DNA from: Clostridiales bacterium
GTDB lineage: Bacteria; Bacillota; Clostridia; Oscillospirales; Oscillospiraceae
DNA: 8,740 nucleotides
Direction of reading: 5' to 3'
Assembly: GCA_029098065.1 (NCBI GenBank)
Contig: JAQXNP010000065.1
Location: 1-8,740 of the forward strand
A program made the translations under genes and the position numbers. Below are positions 1-5,887 of the stretch, piece after piece; within the stretch, counting starts at the first letter, position 1, and each line of letters opens with the position of its first letter. The notes beneath the pieces were generated by a model. That model did not search any database. It was not told the origin of the DNA and was given only the letters and a program-made list of their open reading frames with translations.

Positions 1-40
1 CCATGATACTCTGTTTCAAATGAAAGGTCAAGGGGCGGGG

Positions 41-550
41 TCAGGCCACGCTCACCCGTCTCTTCAGACCCACCTTATCCACGCCGTAGGCCAGCACCGC
101 GAAGACGACAGCGCTGCCCACGCCCTGGATCAGCGTGCCCACGAACTGGGGCAGGAAGGCATCCCACGTGCCGGTGAAAAACACGTTGACAAAGGCGTAC
201 AGGGTGGGAGACACCAGCCCGGCGATCACCATGCCCACGATGTTATGGGCGCACAGGACTTTTTCGCTCTTCCGGGTAAAGGGCAGGCAGATGATGGCCT
301 TGATGATGAAGGTGGCCAGGGCCCACATGGGGGCGGTGAGCAGGTCGGCCAGGGCCCCGCCGATGGCGCCGGCGGCCATGGCATAGGGAAGGGGCAGCAG
401 GCAGGCGGCCAGGTAAATCAGAGCGTCCCCTACATGGACATAACCGCCGGTGGGCAGGGGGATGTGCAGGATATAGGCGGTGGTGACGCAGATGGCCGCG
501 GCAAAAATGGCGGCGGTCACCAGATTGCGGAGCTTTTCATTTTCTTTCAT
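41..550 (-). CDS. ECF transporter S component (substrate-binding membrane subunit), TIGR04002-like; vitamin B6-type substrate possible
   Basis: This is a 169-residue integral membrane protein, the usual size of an S component of an energy-coupling factor vitamin transporter. It would capture substrate in the membrane and share EcfA/EcfT energizing subunits encoded elsewhere; none is in this window. The chain is almost entirely hydrophobic, about five to six helices. Helix 1 carries alanines spaced as AxxxA (Ala13/17 and Ala14/18), the type of face that contacts EcfT. A conserved-looking TGGYVHVGDALIYLAA block follows, then GGALADLL and a basic tail (GLKRRVSVA). The start at 550 is chosen because AAGGAGG lies 9-10 bases upstream; an in-frame extension to 631 would run through the promoter. 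The gene is divergent from a MocR-type regulator, as in vitamin B6 uptake loci (PdxR/PdxU type), so pyridoxine or a relative is a reasonable guess. That substrate is inference from context; the S-component call is firm. Confidence 0.85.
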   Translation of the reverse strand: MKENEKLRNLVTAAIFAAAICVTTAYILHIPLPTGGYVHVGDALIYLAACLLPLPYAMAAGAIGGALADLLTAPMWALATFIIKAIICLPFTRKSEKVLCAHNIVGMVIAGLVSPTLYAFVNVFFTGTWDAFLPQFVGTLIQGVGSAVVFAVLAYGVDKVGLKRRVSVA

Positions 551-558
551 GGGAAAGA

Positions 559-565
559 CCTCCTT
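559..565 (-). promoter_or_regulatory. Ribosome binding site of the ECF S component
   Basis: AAGGAGG on the minus strand ends 8 bases before the ATG at 550. It decides the start of the transporter gene in favour of 550 over the longer in-frame options upstream. Confidence 0.8.
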
Positions 566-595
566 GACGATCCCAACAGATTCTGGTACTATAAT
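564..595 (+). promoter_or_regulatory. Probable promoter of the MocR-type regulator gene
   Basis: A perfect TATAAT (590-595) lies 70 bases before the ATG. The best -35 match, TTGACG (564-569), is 20 bases away, longer than the ideal 17, so this promoter is either weak or helped by a regulator. The same spot read on the minus strand gives TATTAT (596-591), a plausible -10 for the divergent transporter gene with no good -35. The two promoters would therefore overlap face to face. Confidence 0.5.
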
Positions 596-600
596 AGCAA

Positions 601-628
601 AAACTGGCCCTTTTAAAATATCCAGTTT
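601..628. promoter_or_regulatory. Inverted repeat, candidate operator for the MocR-type regulator
   Basis: AAACTGG (601-607) and CCAGTTT (622-628) form a perfect 7-bp inverted repeat with a 14-bp AT-rich spacer. It sits just downstream of the regulator's own -10 and over the -35 region of the divergent transporter gene. A dimer bound here could block the first and influence the second. The repeat is seen in the sequence; its use as an operator is inference from position. Confidence 0.4.
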
Positions 629-652
629 CAAACTTTTTTGAGAGGTCAGATT

Positions 653-659
653 GGAGGGG
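653..659 (+). promoter_or_regulatory. Ribosome binding site of the MocR-type regulator
   Basis: GGAGGGG lies 5 bases before the ATG at 665. It favours that start over an in-frame TTG at 638 that has no such site. Confidence 0.75.
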
Positions 660-664
660 ATTCC

Positions 665-2029
665 ATGACGGAACTGACGCCCAGCTTTGACGGAGAGAGA
701 CCTCTTTATGAGCAGCTCTACCGTTATATCGTCTCCCAGATCCGGTCAGGGGCGCTGGCGGAGGGGGAAAAGCTGCCCTCCAAACGGCGGCTGGCCGAGC
801 ATCTGGGCATCAGCCTCACCACGGTGGAGCGGTCCTACGGCCTGCTGACGGCGGAGGGATATCTGGAGCCCCACCCCCGCAGCGGCTACCGGGTGACGCC
901 CGCTCTGACCATGATTCCCACGGAGCCGCCGCCTCCCCCTCCCGCCAAGGAACAGCGGGAAGTTCTGAACGACTGCTTTTCCACCTCGGCGGTGGACACC
1001 TCGGTCTTTCCCTACGCCACTTGGGCCCGGCTGTCCAAGGAGGCGGTGTATGAAAATCCGGACCTGCTCCAGCGGGGAGAGGGCCAGGGGGACTGGGCCA
1101 TCCGGGGGACGCTGGCAAACTTTCTACACCAGTACCGGGGCGTGAACTGCACTCCGGAGCAGGTGGTGCTGGGGGCGGGCCAGGTGGGGGTCATGTGGGT
1201 GCTTCTCCAGCTGCTCCCGGACGCCGTCTTTGCCCTGGAGGATCCGGGAGATGTCTCCCTGCGCCATCTGTTGGACAATCTGCGCCGGCCCTATGTGCCG
1301 GTGCCGGTGGACAGCCGGGGGATGGAGGTTTCCGCCCTTCGGGAGAGCGGGGCCAACACGGCGTATGTGACGCCCTCCCACCAGTTCCCGCTGGGGGTGA
1401 CCACTCCGGTGGGCCGCCGCTCCGAGCTCCTGCGCTGGGCCTATGAGGCTCCCGGCCGCTATCTCATCGAGGACGATTACGACTCGGAGTTCCGCTATTC
1501 CTCCCGGCCCATCCCGGCCATGCAGGGGATGGATGAGGGGGGACGGGTCATCTATGTGGGCACCTTCAGCCGGACGCTGGCCCCCTCCATCCGGGTGGCC
1601 TATCTCATTCTGCCCCCGCCTCTGCTGGAGATCTACCGGGCCAAATTCGGCCATTCGGCGGCCACCGTCTCCCGATTTGAGCAGGAGACGCTCCACCGCT
1701 TTGTGGCCACCGGGAGCTACAGCCGGCATCTGCGCCGGGTGGGGCAGCTCTACCGCCGGCGGCGGGACGCTCTGGTGTCCGCCCTGTCCCCCTGGGGGGA
1801 GGTACGGGGAGCGGACGCGGGACTCCATCTGCTCTTCACCCTCCCGGGCCGCCGGGAAGAGGAACTGGTGGCCCGGGCGGCGGAGGCGGGCTACCGGGTC
1901 CGTGGACTGAGGGAGTACTGCCATAAAAGCTCTGCCCGTCCGGCCACTCTGGTGCTGGGCTTCGCCGGGCTGCCGGAGGAGAAGGCGGCGGAGGCGGCGG
2001 CCGACCTGCGCCGGGCCTTTGGGATGTGA
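665..2029 (+). CDS. MocR-family transcriptional regulator (GntR winged helix + aminotransferase-like domain), PdxR-like
   Basis: This 454-residue protein has the full length of the MocR/GabR/PdxR family. Residues about 9-79 are a GntR winged helix-turn-helix (PLYEQLYRYI, then LPSKRRLAEHLGISLTTVERSY). A proline-rich linker near 90 joins it to a fold-type I aminotransferase-like domain. Family motifs are present: TPSHQFPLG, EDDYDSEF (269-276) and GTFSRTLAPSIR. Asp270 and Tyr272 correspond to the cofactor-contacting residues of GabR (Asp279, Tyr281 as I recall them). The residue 31 positions after that Tyr, where GabR has PLP-binding Lys312, is Arg303 here. The protein may therefore bind PLP non-covalently, bind another effector, or not use PLP. 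It is divergent from an ECF S component, which it probably controls, along with itself. Amino-acid or GABA regulation is a less likely alternative. Confidence 0.9.
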   Translation: MTELTPSFDGERPLYEQLYRYIVSQIRSGALAEGEKLPSKRRLAEHLGISLTTVERSYGLLTAEGYLEPHPRSGYRVTPALTMIPTEPPPPPPAKEQREVLNDCFSTSAVDTSVFPYATWARLSKEAVYENPDLLQRGEGQGDWAIRGTLANFLHQYRGVNCTPEQVVLGAGQVGVMWVLLQLLPDAVFALEDPGDVSLRHLLDNLRRPYVPVPVDSRGMEVSALRESGANTAYVTPSHQFPLGVTTPVGRRSELLRWAYEAPGRYLIEDDYDSEFRYSSRPIPAMQGMDEGGRVIYVGTFSRTLAPSIRVAYLILPPPLLEIYRAKFGHSAATVSRFEQETLHRFVATGSYSRHLRRVGQLYRRRRDALVSALSPWGEVRGADAGLHLLFTLPGRREEELVARAAEAGYRVRGLREYCHKSSARPATLVLGFAGLPEEKAAEAAADLRRAFGM

Positions 2030-2042
2030 GATATCTATATAT

Positions 2043-2067
2043 GGGGACAGCCGCGGCGGCCGTCCCC
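2043..2067. other. GC-rich hairpin between the regulator and the radical SAM cassette, possible weak terminator
   Basis: GGGGAC (2043-2048) pairs with GTCCCC (2062-2067), with a further GCC/GGC pairing inside after one mismatch and a loop of GCGGC. There is no T-run on either strand, so it is not a standard intrinsic terminator. It may attenuate read-through from the regulator gene or have no role. Confidence 0.35.
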
Positions 2068-2079
2068 AAATATACCGCC

Positions 2080-2107
2080 TTGACAGATCGAACGGCTGTA
2101 CTATAAT
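2080..2107 (+). promoter_or_regulatory. Strong SigA-type promoter of the radical SAM / DUF4130 cassette
   Basis: Consensus TTGACA (2080-2085) and TATAAT (2102-2107) are separated by 16 bases. Transcription would start near 2114, giving a leader of about 27 bases. A promoter this close to consensus would be highly active unless repressed, and it lies inside a large palindrome. Confidence 0.85.
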
Positions 2108-2126
2108 AGAAGTACAAATGTTCGAT
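2087..2126. promoter_or_regulatory. 40-bp palindromic operator of two LexA-box-like half sites around the -10
   Basis: The left element ATCGAAC-ggct-GTACT (2087-2102) is repeated in inverted orientation as AGTAC-aaat-GTTCGAT (2111-2126); 13 of 16 positions are symmetric. Each element resembles the Firmicute LexA box (CGAAC-N4-GTTCG) with one change in the core: GAAC-N4-GTAC at 2090-2101 and GTAC-N4-GTTC at 2112-2123. Their centres are 22 bp apart, about two helical turns. One lies in the promoter spacer and the other over the start point, an ideal place for repression. Symmetry and matches are seen directly; LexA as the binder is inference, and an unrelated repressor is possible. Confidence 0.6.
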
Positions 2127-2133
2127 AAGGAGG
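2127..2133 (+). promoter_or_regulatory. Ribosome binding site selecting a GTG start
   Basis: AAGGAGG ends 7 bases before GTG at 2141. An in-frame ATG at 2150 would be 16 bases away, too far, so GTG is the likely start. Confidence 0.7.
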
Positions 2134-2140
2134 GGCCGCC

Positions 2141-3418
2141 GTGGAGCTCATGGACAAACTGACCATTCTGGCTGACGCCGCCAAGTACGACGCCGCCTGC
2201 ACCTCCAGCGGAGTGGCCCGGGGCGGGCGGCGCGGCGGCGTGGGCACCACCATGGTCTCGGGCTGCTGTCACTCTTTTTCCGCCGACGGCCGGTGTATCT
2301 CGCTTTTGAAGGTGCTGATGACCAACCACTGCCGCTATGACTGCGCCTACTGCGTCAACCGCCGGTCCAACGATGTGCCCCGGGCGGCGTTTACTCCCCG
2401 GGAGCTGGCGGAACTGACCATTCAGTTTTACCGGCGCAACTATATTGAGGGGCTGTTTTTGTCCTCCGCCGTGCTGCGGGACCCGGACTATACCACCGAG
2501 CGGATGATTGAGGCCCTGCGGCTGCTGCGGACCGAGTACCGCTTCGGGGGTTATATCCACGCCAAGGCCATTCCCGGGGCCGACCCGGAGCTGACCTACC
2601 GGCTGGGTCTGCTGGCCGACCGGCTCAGCGTCAATATCGAGCTGCCCTCGGAGGCGTCCCTGACCCGGCTGGCCCCGGACAAGACCAAAGCGGCCATTCT
2701 GGCCCCCATGGCCCAGATCCGGGACGGGGCAGAGCGGTCCAGACAGGAGTTGAAGCTGTACCGCCACGCCCCGCAGTTTGCCCCGGCGGGCCAGTCCACC
2801 CAGATGATCGTGGGAGCCTCCCCGGAGAGCGACCGGCACATCCTCACGCTGACCGAAGGGCTCTACCGGAAATACGGGCTGAAGCGGGTCTTTTTCTCGG
2901 CCTATATCCCGGTGTCGGACAGCGCGCTCCTCCCGGCCCGGGAGGGCTTTCGGCCGCCCCTCCTGCGGGAGCACCGGCTCTATCAGGCCGACTGGCTGCT
3001 GCGGTTTTACCATTTCACCGCCGGGGAGCTGCTGGACGAGGGCCATCAGAATTTTGACTCCGCCCTGGATCCCAAGGCGGACTGGGCTCTGCGCCACATG
3101 GAATTTTTCCCCGTGGAGGTGAATTCCGCCGCCTATGAGGAACTGCTGCGGGTGCCCGGGATCGGGGTGCGGAACGCCCGGCGCATTCTCACCGCCCGCC
3201 GGGTGGGCCCGGTGACCTTCGAGGGGCTGAAGCGGCTGGGGGTGGTTCTGAAGCGGGCCCAGTATTTCATCACCTGCGGCGGGCGGATGCTGCCCGGCCT
3301 GCGCTGTTCGCCGGAGGGGGTCTACCGCCGGCTGGCGGGGCTGGAGCGGGCGGCTCTGACGCCGGGGGAGGAATTCAGCCAGCTCACATTGTTCGACGGA
3401 GAGGAGCCGGCCTCATGA
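2141..3418 (+). CDS. Putative DNA repair/modification radical SAM protein with helix-hairpin-helix (TIGR03916-like)
   Basis: The 425-residue protein carries the radical SAM iron-sulfur motif CX3CX2C as Cys64-Cys68-Cys71 (CRYDCAYC), just after SFSADGRCISLLKVLMTNH. It therefore should bind a 4Fe-4S cluster and cleave S-adenosylmethionine to a radical. A barrel domain follows to about residue 300. Near residues 333-353 is a helix-hairpin-helix (VPGIGVRNARRIL), the DNA-binding turn of repair enzymes. The family is annotated as a putative DNA modification/repair enzyme linked to uracil-DNA glycosylase; its reaction is unknown to me. The C-terminus holds QLTLF (414-418), resembling a beta-clamp-binding motif. 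The gene overlaps by four bases (ATGA) the possible upstream start of its DUF4130 partner, so the two are co-transcribed. GTG is the probable start, by ribosome-site spacing. Family identity is firm; substrate and clamp binding are inference. Confidence 0.92.
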   Translation: MELMDKLTILADAAKYDAACTSSGVARGGRRGGVGTTMVSGCCHSFSADGRCISLLKVLMTNHCRYDCAYCVNRRSNDVPRAAFTPRELAELTIQFYRRNYIEGLFLSSAVLRDPDYTTERMIEALRLLRTEYRFGGYIHAKAIPGADPELTYRLGLLADRLSVNIELPSEASLTRLAPDKTKAAILAPMAQIRDGAERSRQELKLYRHAPQFAPAGQSTQMIVGASPESDRHILTLTEGLYRKYGLKRVFFSAYIPVSDSALLPAREGFRPPLLREHRLYQADWLLRFYHFTAGELLDEGHQNFDSALDPKADWALRHMEFFPVEVNSAAYEELLRVPGIGVRNARRILTARRVGPVTFEGLKRLGVVLKRAQYFITCGGRMLPGLRCSPEGVYRRLAGLERAALTPGEEFSQLTLFDGEEPAS

Positions 3419-3423
3419 CCGGG

Positions 3424-3430
3424 GGAGGGG
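3424..3430 (+). promoter_or_regulatory. Ribosome binding site for the internal ATG of the DUF4130 gene
   Basis: GGAGGGG ends 5 bases before ATG at 3436. It lies inside the alternative coding start at 3415 and supports the shorter protein. Confidence 0.6.
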
Positions 3431-3435
3431 CTGCT

Positions 3436-4242
3436 ATGGTGCAGGTGTGCTGCCGATACGACGGGACCTTCGCCGGATTTTTGACCTGCGTGTTTGAGTG
3501 CTATGCCCACCACGAATGCCCGGCGGCCTTTCTCACCGATGGCGACGCGGAGGAGACCCTCTGGCCGGAGCGGCCGGTGGACACCGACCGGCCCAGGGCC
3601 CTGCGGGTCTACAAGGCCCTGGCGGGCCGGGTGTCCCCCGCCTTCCGGCAGATCATTGAAAAGGGGTTTCTCACCTGCCTGCCCCAGCGGGAGGTGGACC
3701 TGTACGCCCTGATCCGCCGGGGGCTGGACGAGGGAGACCGGGTGCGCCGGGATCTGACCGATCCCACGGTGGCCCGGGTCATGCTGGCCATCCGGAAGCT
3801 GGACACCGAGGTGGACCATCTGAAGGGCTTTGTGCGGTTTTCCGATGTGGACGGGGTGCTGGCGGGAGAGATCCAGCCAAAAAACAGAGTGCTCCCTCTG
3901 CTGGCCCGCCATTTTTCCGCCCGGCTCAGTGGAGAGCGGGTGGCCCTTTTCGACCGCACCCACCGGGAGGCCCTGTTCTGCGGGGCGGGGCGGTGGAAAA
4001 TCCTCCCGGTGGAGGAATTTGAGATCGGACCGGGGGATGAGACGGAGCGGGCGTTCCGGGCCCTCTGGCGGCGGTTTTTCCGGACGATCTCCATTCAGGA
4101 GCGGCACAATCCCAGGTGCCAGATGACCCATCTGCCCAAGCGCTACCGGGGGGCCATGCTGGAGTTTCAGGCGGAGGAACCCCCTCTGTCCGAACCGGAG
4201 GCGGGAAGCTCCGGAGGAATCGTCCCCAGGTTGGGAGATTGA
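3436..4242 (+). CDS. TIGR03915/DUF4130 family putative DNA metabolism protein, partner of the radical SAM protein
   Basis: This 268-residue soluble protein has the hallmarks of the DUF4130 family: an N-terminal YDGTFAGFLTCVFECY block (residues 8-23), a central HLKGFVRFSDVDG...AEIQP-type core (here AGEIQPKNRVLPLLARHF), a FDRTHREALF strand, and a C-terminal RNPRCQ-type helix (RHNPRCQMTHLPKRY). The family is almost always encoded beside the radical SAM/HhH protein upstream, and in some bacteria it is fused to a family-4-type uracil-DNA glycosylase. No glycosylase domain follows here; the tail after the core is short and low in complexity. The start at 3436 is preferred because GGAGGGG lies 5 bases upstream and the family's N-terminus begins right there. 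An ATG at 3415, overlapping the upstream stop, would add seven Gly/Ala-rich residues. The biochemical role is unknown; action on nucleic acid together with its neighbour is inference. Confidence 0.88.
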   Translation: MVQVCCRYDGTFAGFLTCVFECYAHHECPAAFLTDGDAEETLWPERPVDTDRPRALRVYKALAGRVSPAFRQIIEKGFLTCLPQREVDLYALIRRGLDEGDRVRRDLTDPTVARVMLAIRKLDTEVDHLKGFVRFSDVDGVLAGEIQPKNRVLPLLARHFSARLSGERVALFDRTHREALFCGAGRWKILPVEEFEIGPGDETERAFRALWRRFFRTISIQERHNPRCQMTHLPKRYRGAMLEFQAEEPPLSEPEAGSSGGIVPRLGD

Positions 4243-4266
4243 CAAAAAATGGCCGGATGATACAAT
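4239..4266 (+). promoter_or_regulatory. SigA-type promoter of trxB, overlapping the upstream stop codon
   Basis: TTGACA (4239-4244) contains the TGA stop of the DUF4130 gene. TACAAT (4261-4266) follows after 16 bases and is preceded by TGA, giving an extended -10 (TGnTACAAT). No terminator separates the two genes, so trxB may also receive read-through from the repair cassette. Confidence 0.8.
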
Positions 4267-4290
4267 AGGAAACTGGAAAGAAAATAGAAG

Positions 4291-4333
4291 CCGGGAGGGC
4301 GGATCAGGGACGGATATGGGCCGCCCGGCCCGG
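4291..4333 (+). other. GC-rich hairpin in the trxB leader
   Basis: CCGGG-A-GGGCGG (4291-4302) can pair with CCGCCC-GG-CCCGG (4321-4333): 6 plus 5 base pairs with a small internal bulge and an 18-base loop. It ends about 10 bases before the ribosome site of trxB and has no T-run. It could affect translation or mRNA stability; no known riboswitch is recognisable. Confidence 0.35.
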
Positions 4334-4357
4334 AATAACTGCGGAGGGACAAGGACC

Positions 4358-5266
4358 ATGTATGATATTCTGATCGTGGGCGGCGGCACCGCCGGCCTCA
4401 CCGCCGCCATCTACGCCCGCCGGGCGGGCAAGACCGTTCTGGTGCTGGAGGGCGCCGCCTTCGGCGGACAGATCGCCTCTTCTCCCCTGGTGGAGAACTA
4501 CCCCGGGATCCCGTCGGTGAGCGGACCGGATTACGCCGGCGCCCTCACCAGGCAGGCCGCAGACCTGGGGGCGGAGACCGCCTTCCGGCAGGTCACCGCC
4601 GCCGGGAGAACGGAGAACGGCTTCCTGCTCACCGCCGGCAAAAAGACCTTTGAGGGCCGGGCCCTTATCCTGGCCACCGGAGCCCGGCACCGGAAACTGG
4701 GGGTGCCCGGTGAGGATGAGCTGGTGGGCCGGGGCGTCAGCTACTGTGCCGTGTGCGACGGGGCCTTTTTCGCGGGAAAGGACGTGGCGGTGATCGGGGG
4801 CGGAGACAGCGCCCTCCAGTCCGCCCTGTTTCTGGCCAACCGGTGCCGGACCGTGTATCTGGTCCACCGCCGGGAGGAGTTCCGGGGAGCCCCGGTGCTG
4901 GTTCGCCGGGCGGAGGAGAAGGAAAACATTGTGAAAAAGCTCTCCCGGACGGTGTCGGCCTTTGAGCAGGCGGGGACGCTGACCGGGGTGACGCTGAAGC
5001 GGACGGACACCGGGGAGACCGAGCACCTTCCGGTGGCCGGGGTTTTCGTGACCGTGGGACAGGAGCCGGACAACGCCCCCTTTGCCGGACTGGTGGAGCT
5101 GGACGGCGCCGGCTATATCAAGGCGGGGGAGGACTGCGTGACCCGGACGCCGGGGGTCTATGCCGCCGGAGACTGCCGGACCAAGGAACTGCGCCAGCTG
5201 ACCACCGCCGCCGCCGATGGCTCGGTGGCGGCCACCGCCGCCTGCCGGTGGCTGGACGAGGGATGA
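4358..5266 (+). CDS. trxB: Thioredoxin reductase (NADPH, FAD-dependent)
   Basis: This 302-residue flavoprotein reduces thioredoxin with NADPH in the cytosol, and its length fits the low-molecular-weight bacterial TrxB family. The N-terminal FAD site is GGGTAG (8-13). The redox-active pair is Cys130-Ala-Val-Cys133 followed by DG, a variant of the common CATC. The NADPH-binding fold shows IGGGDSA (146-152) and HRREEFR (170-176), the latter holding the arginines that read the NADP phosphate. The C-terminal FAD motif is YAAGDC (268-273), followed by LRQLTTAAADG. The ATG at 4358 is chosen because the family begins right at the FAD strand (MYDILIVGGG) and GGAGG lies about 10 bases upstream; an ATG at 4316 would only add a disordered extension. 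No thioredoxin gene is adjacent. A ferredoxin- or F420-dependent variant is unlikely given the NADPH-type HRR motif. It is expressed from its own promoter and closed by a strong terminator. Confidence 0.93.
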   Translation: MYDILIVGGGTAGLTAAIYARRAGKTVLVLEGAAFGGQIASSPLVENYPGIPSVSGPDYAGALTRQAADLGAETAFRQVTAAGRTENGFLLTAGKKTFEGRALILATGARHRKLGVPGEDELVGRGVSYCAVCDGAFFAGKDVAVIGGGDSALQSALFLANRCRTVYLVHRREEFRGAPVLVRRAEEKENIVKKLSRTVSAFEQAGTLTGVTLKRTDTGETEHLPVAGVFVTVGQEPDNAPFAGLVELDGAGYIKAGEDCVTRTPGVYAAGDCRTKELRQLTTAAADGSVAATAACRWLDEG

Positions 5267-5277
5267 TCGGAAAACAG

Positions 5278-5320
5278 ACGCGCCTCCCGCTTCCAGTTAG
5301 GAAGCGGGAGGCGCGTTTTT
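5278..5320. terminator. Strong intrinsic terminator of trxB, probably bidirectional
   Basis: A perfect stem of about 17 bp (5278-5294 with 5300-5316) and a 5-base loop AGTTA is followed by TTTTT (5316-5320). On the minus strand the same stem is followed, after CTG, by TTTT (5274-5271). It can therefore also stop transcription of the converging acetyltransferase gene, which ends at 5339. Confidence 0.93.
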
Positions 5321-5338
5321 GGCTTGTCAGGGGAGACG

Positions 5339-5857
5339 TTACAGCCGCTTTTCCAGGCAGACCAGCTGTACGTCCGGGATGCCGTTGAACACGCAGGGAA
5401 CAATGGAGGCCTCCCGGTAGCCCAGCTTGCGGTACAGCGTCCGGGCGGCCAGATTTCTGGCGTTGGTGTCCATGCGCAGGTAGCGGCATCCGTGCTCCAG
5501 AGCGTAACGTTCATAAAAGGCGACGAACCTTGTGCCGCAGCCCTGCCCCTTCACCTGGGGGGAGACCACCAGGGTGTGCAGCACCATGACCTGGTCCCGG
5601 GGGGCGGCCCAGCTCCAGGCGGCATGGGCGTATTCCGCCACCTGTTCCCGGTTGATCCGGGCGGCGGCGGTGATCCGGCCGCTGTCCTCCTCCACGAACA
5701 GGTCCCCCTGCCACAGAGCGGCCTCCGCGGTCCGGCGGGTGGGGTAGACGCCCCGGATCCAGCCCGTAGTCATCCGGCCCGCCGCTTCCTCCGCATGGAT
5801 TTCCTCATAGATGGCGGCGATCTCCGGGATATCGCGTTTAACAGCCGGTCGGAACAT
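5339..5857 (-). CDS. GNAT family N-acetyltransferase
   Basis: The 172-residue cytosolic protein is a single GNAT domain, which transfers an acetyl group from acetyl-CoA to an amine. The acetyl-CoA pyrophosphate loop is clear: VVSPQVKGQGCGTRF (97-111), with the R/K-G-x-G-x-G pattern at Lys103-Gly108. The C-terminal motif NARNLAARTLYRKLGY (132-147) is the usual N-x-x-A-x-x-LYxxxGF element, and the N-terminus FRPAVKRDIPEIAAIYEEI is typical. The substrate cannot be read from the sequence; small-molecule amines or protein N-termini are possible. AAAGGAG lies about 10 bases before the ATG at 5857. It is the second gene of a minus-strand pair, 30 bases after a phospholipase C-like gene, so the two are probably co-transcribed; I know of no functional link between them. 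Confidence 0.9.
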   Translation of the reverse strand: MFRPAVKRDIPEIAAIYEEIHAEEAAGRMTTGWIRGVYPTRRTAEAALWQGDLFVEEDSGRITAAARINREQVAEYAHAAWSWAAPRDQVMVLHTLVVSPQVKGQGCGTRFVAFYERYALEHGCRYLRMDTNARNLAARTLYRKLGYREASIVPCVFNGIPDVQLVCLEKRL

Positions 5858-5887
5858 CGGTGCAAAACTCCTTTTTCAAGTCTCGGA

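Noticed and set aside
1..4. A possible ATG on the minus strand at the very start of the window, downstream of the transporter gene
   Set aside because: Only one codon is visible and no convincing ribosome site precedes it, so a gene cannot be supported.
586..597. A 12-base identity, GTACTATAATAG, between the regulator promoter (586-597) and the cassette promoter (2098-2109)
   Set aside because: It is centred on the -10 hexamer and the flanking LexA-like CGAAC/GTTCG arms are missing at the first site, so chance similarity of two promoters is the simpler view.
551..664. A vitamin riboswitch upstream of the ECF S component
   Set aside because: The gap is only 114 bases and shared by two promoters; no TPP, FMN or cobalamin core motif is visible and the leader of the transporter gene would be too short.
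2043..2067. Calling the hairpin after the regulator gene a true intrinsic terminator
   Set aside because: Neither strand has a T-run after the stem, so it is listed only as a hairpin with possible weak effect.
1124..3097. A 657-residue open frame on the minus strand across the regulator and radical SAM gene
   Set aside because: It is opposite two well-recognised genes, rich in Gly, Pro, Arg and Gln as expected of a GC-rich antisense frame, has no ribosome site, and would read through the promoter and palindrome at 2080-2126.
4270..4276. A third AAACTGG copy just after the trxB -10, resembling the candidate MocR operator half site
   Set aside because: It is a single 7-base copy without an inverted partner, easily expected by chance.
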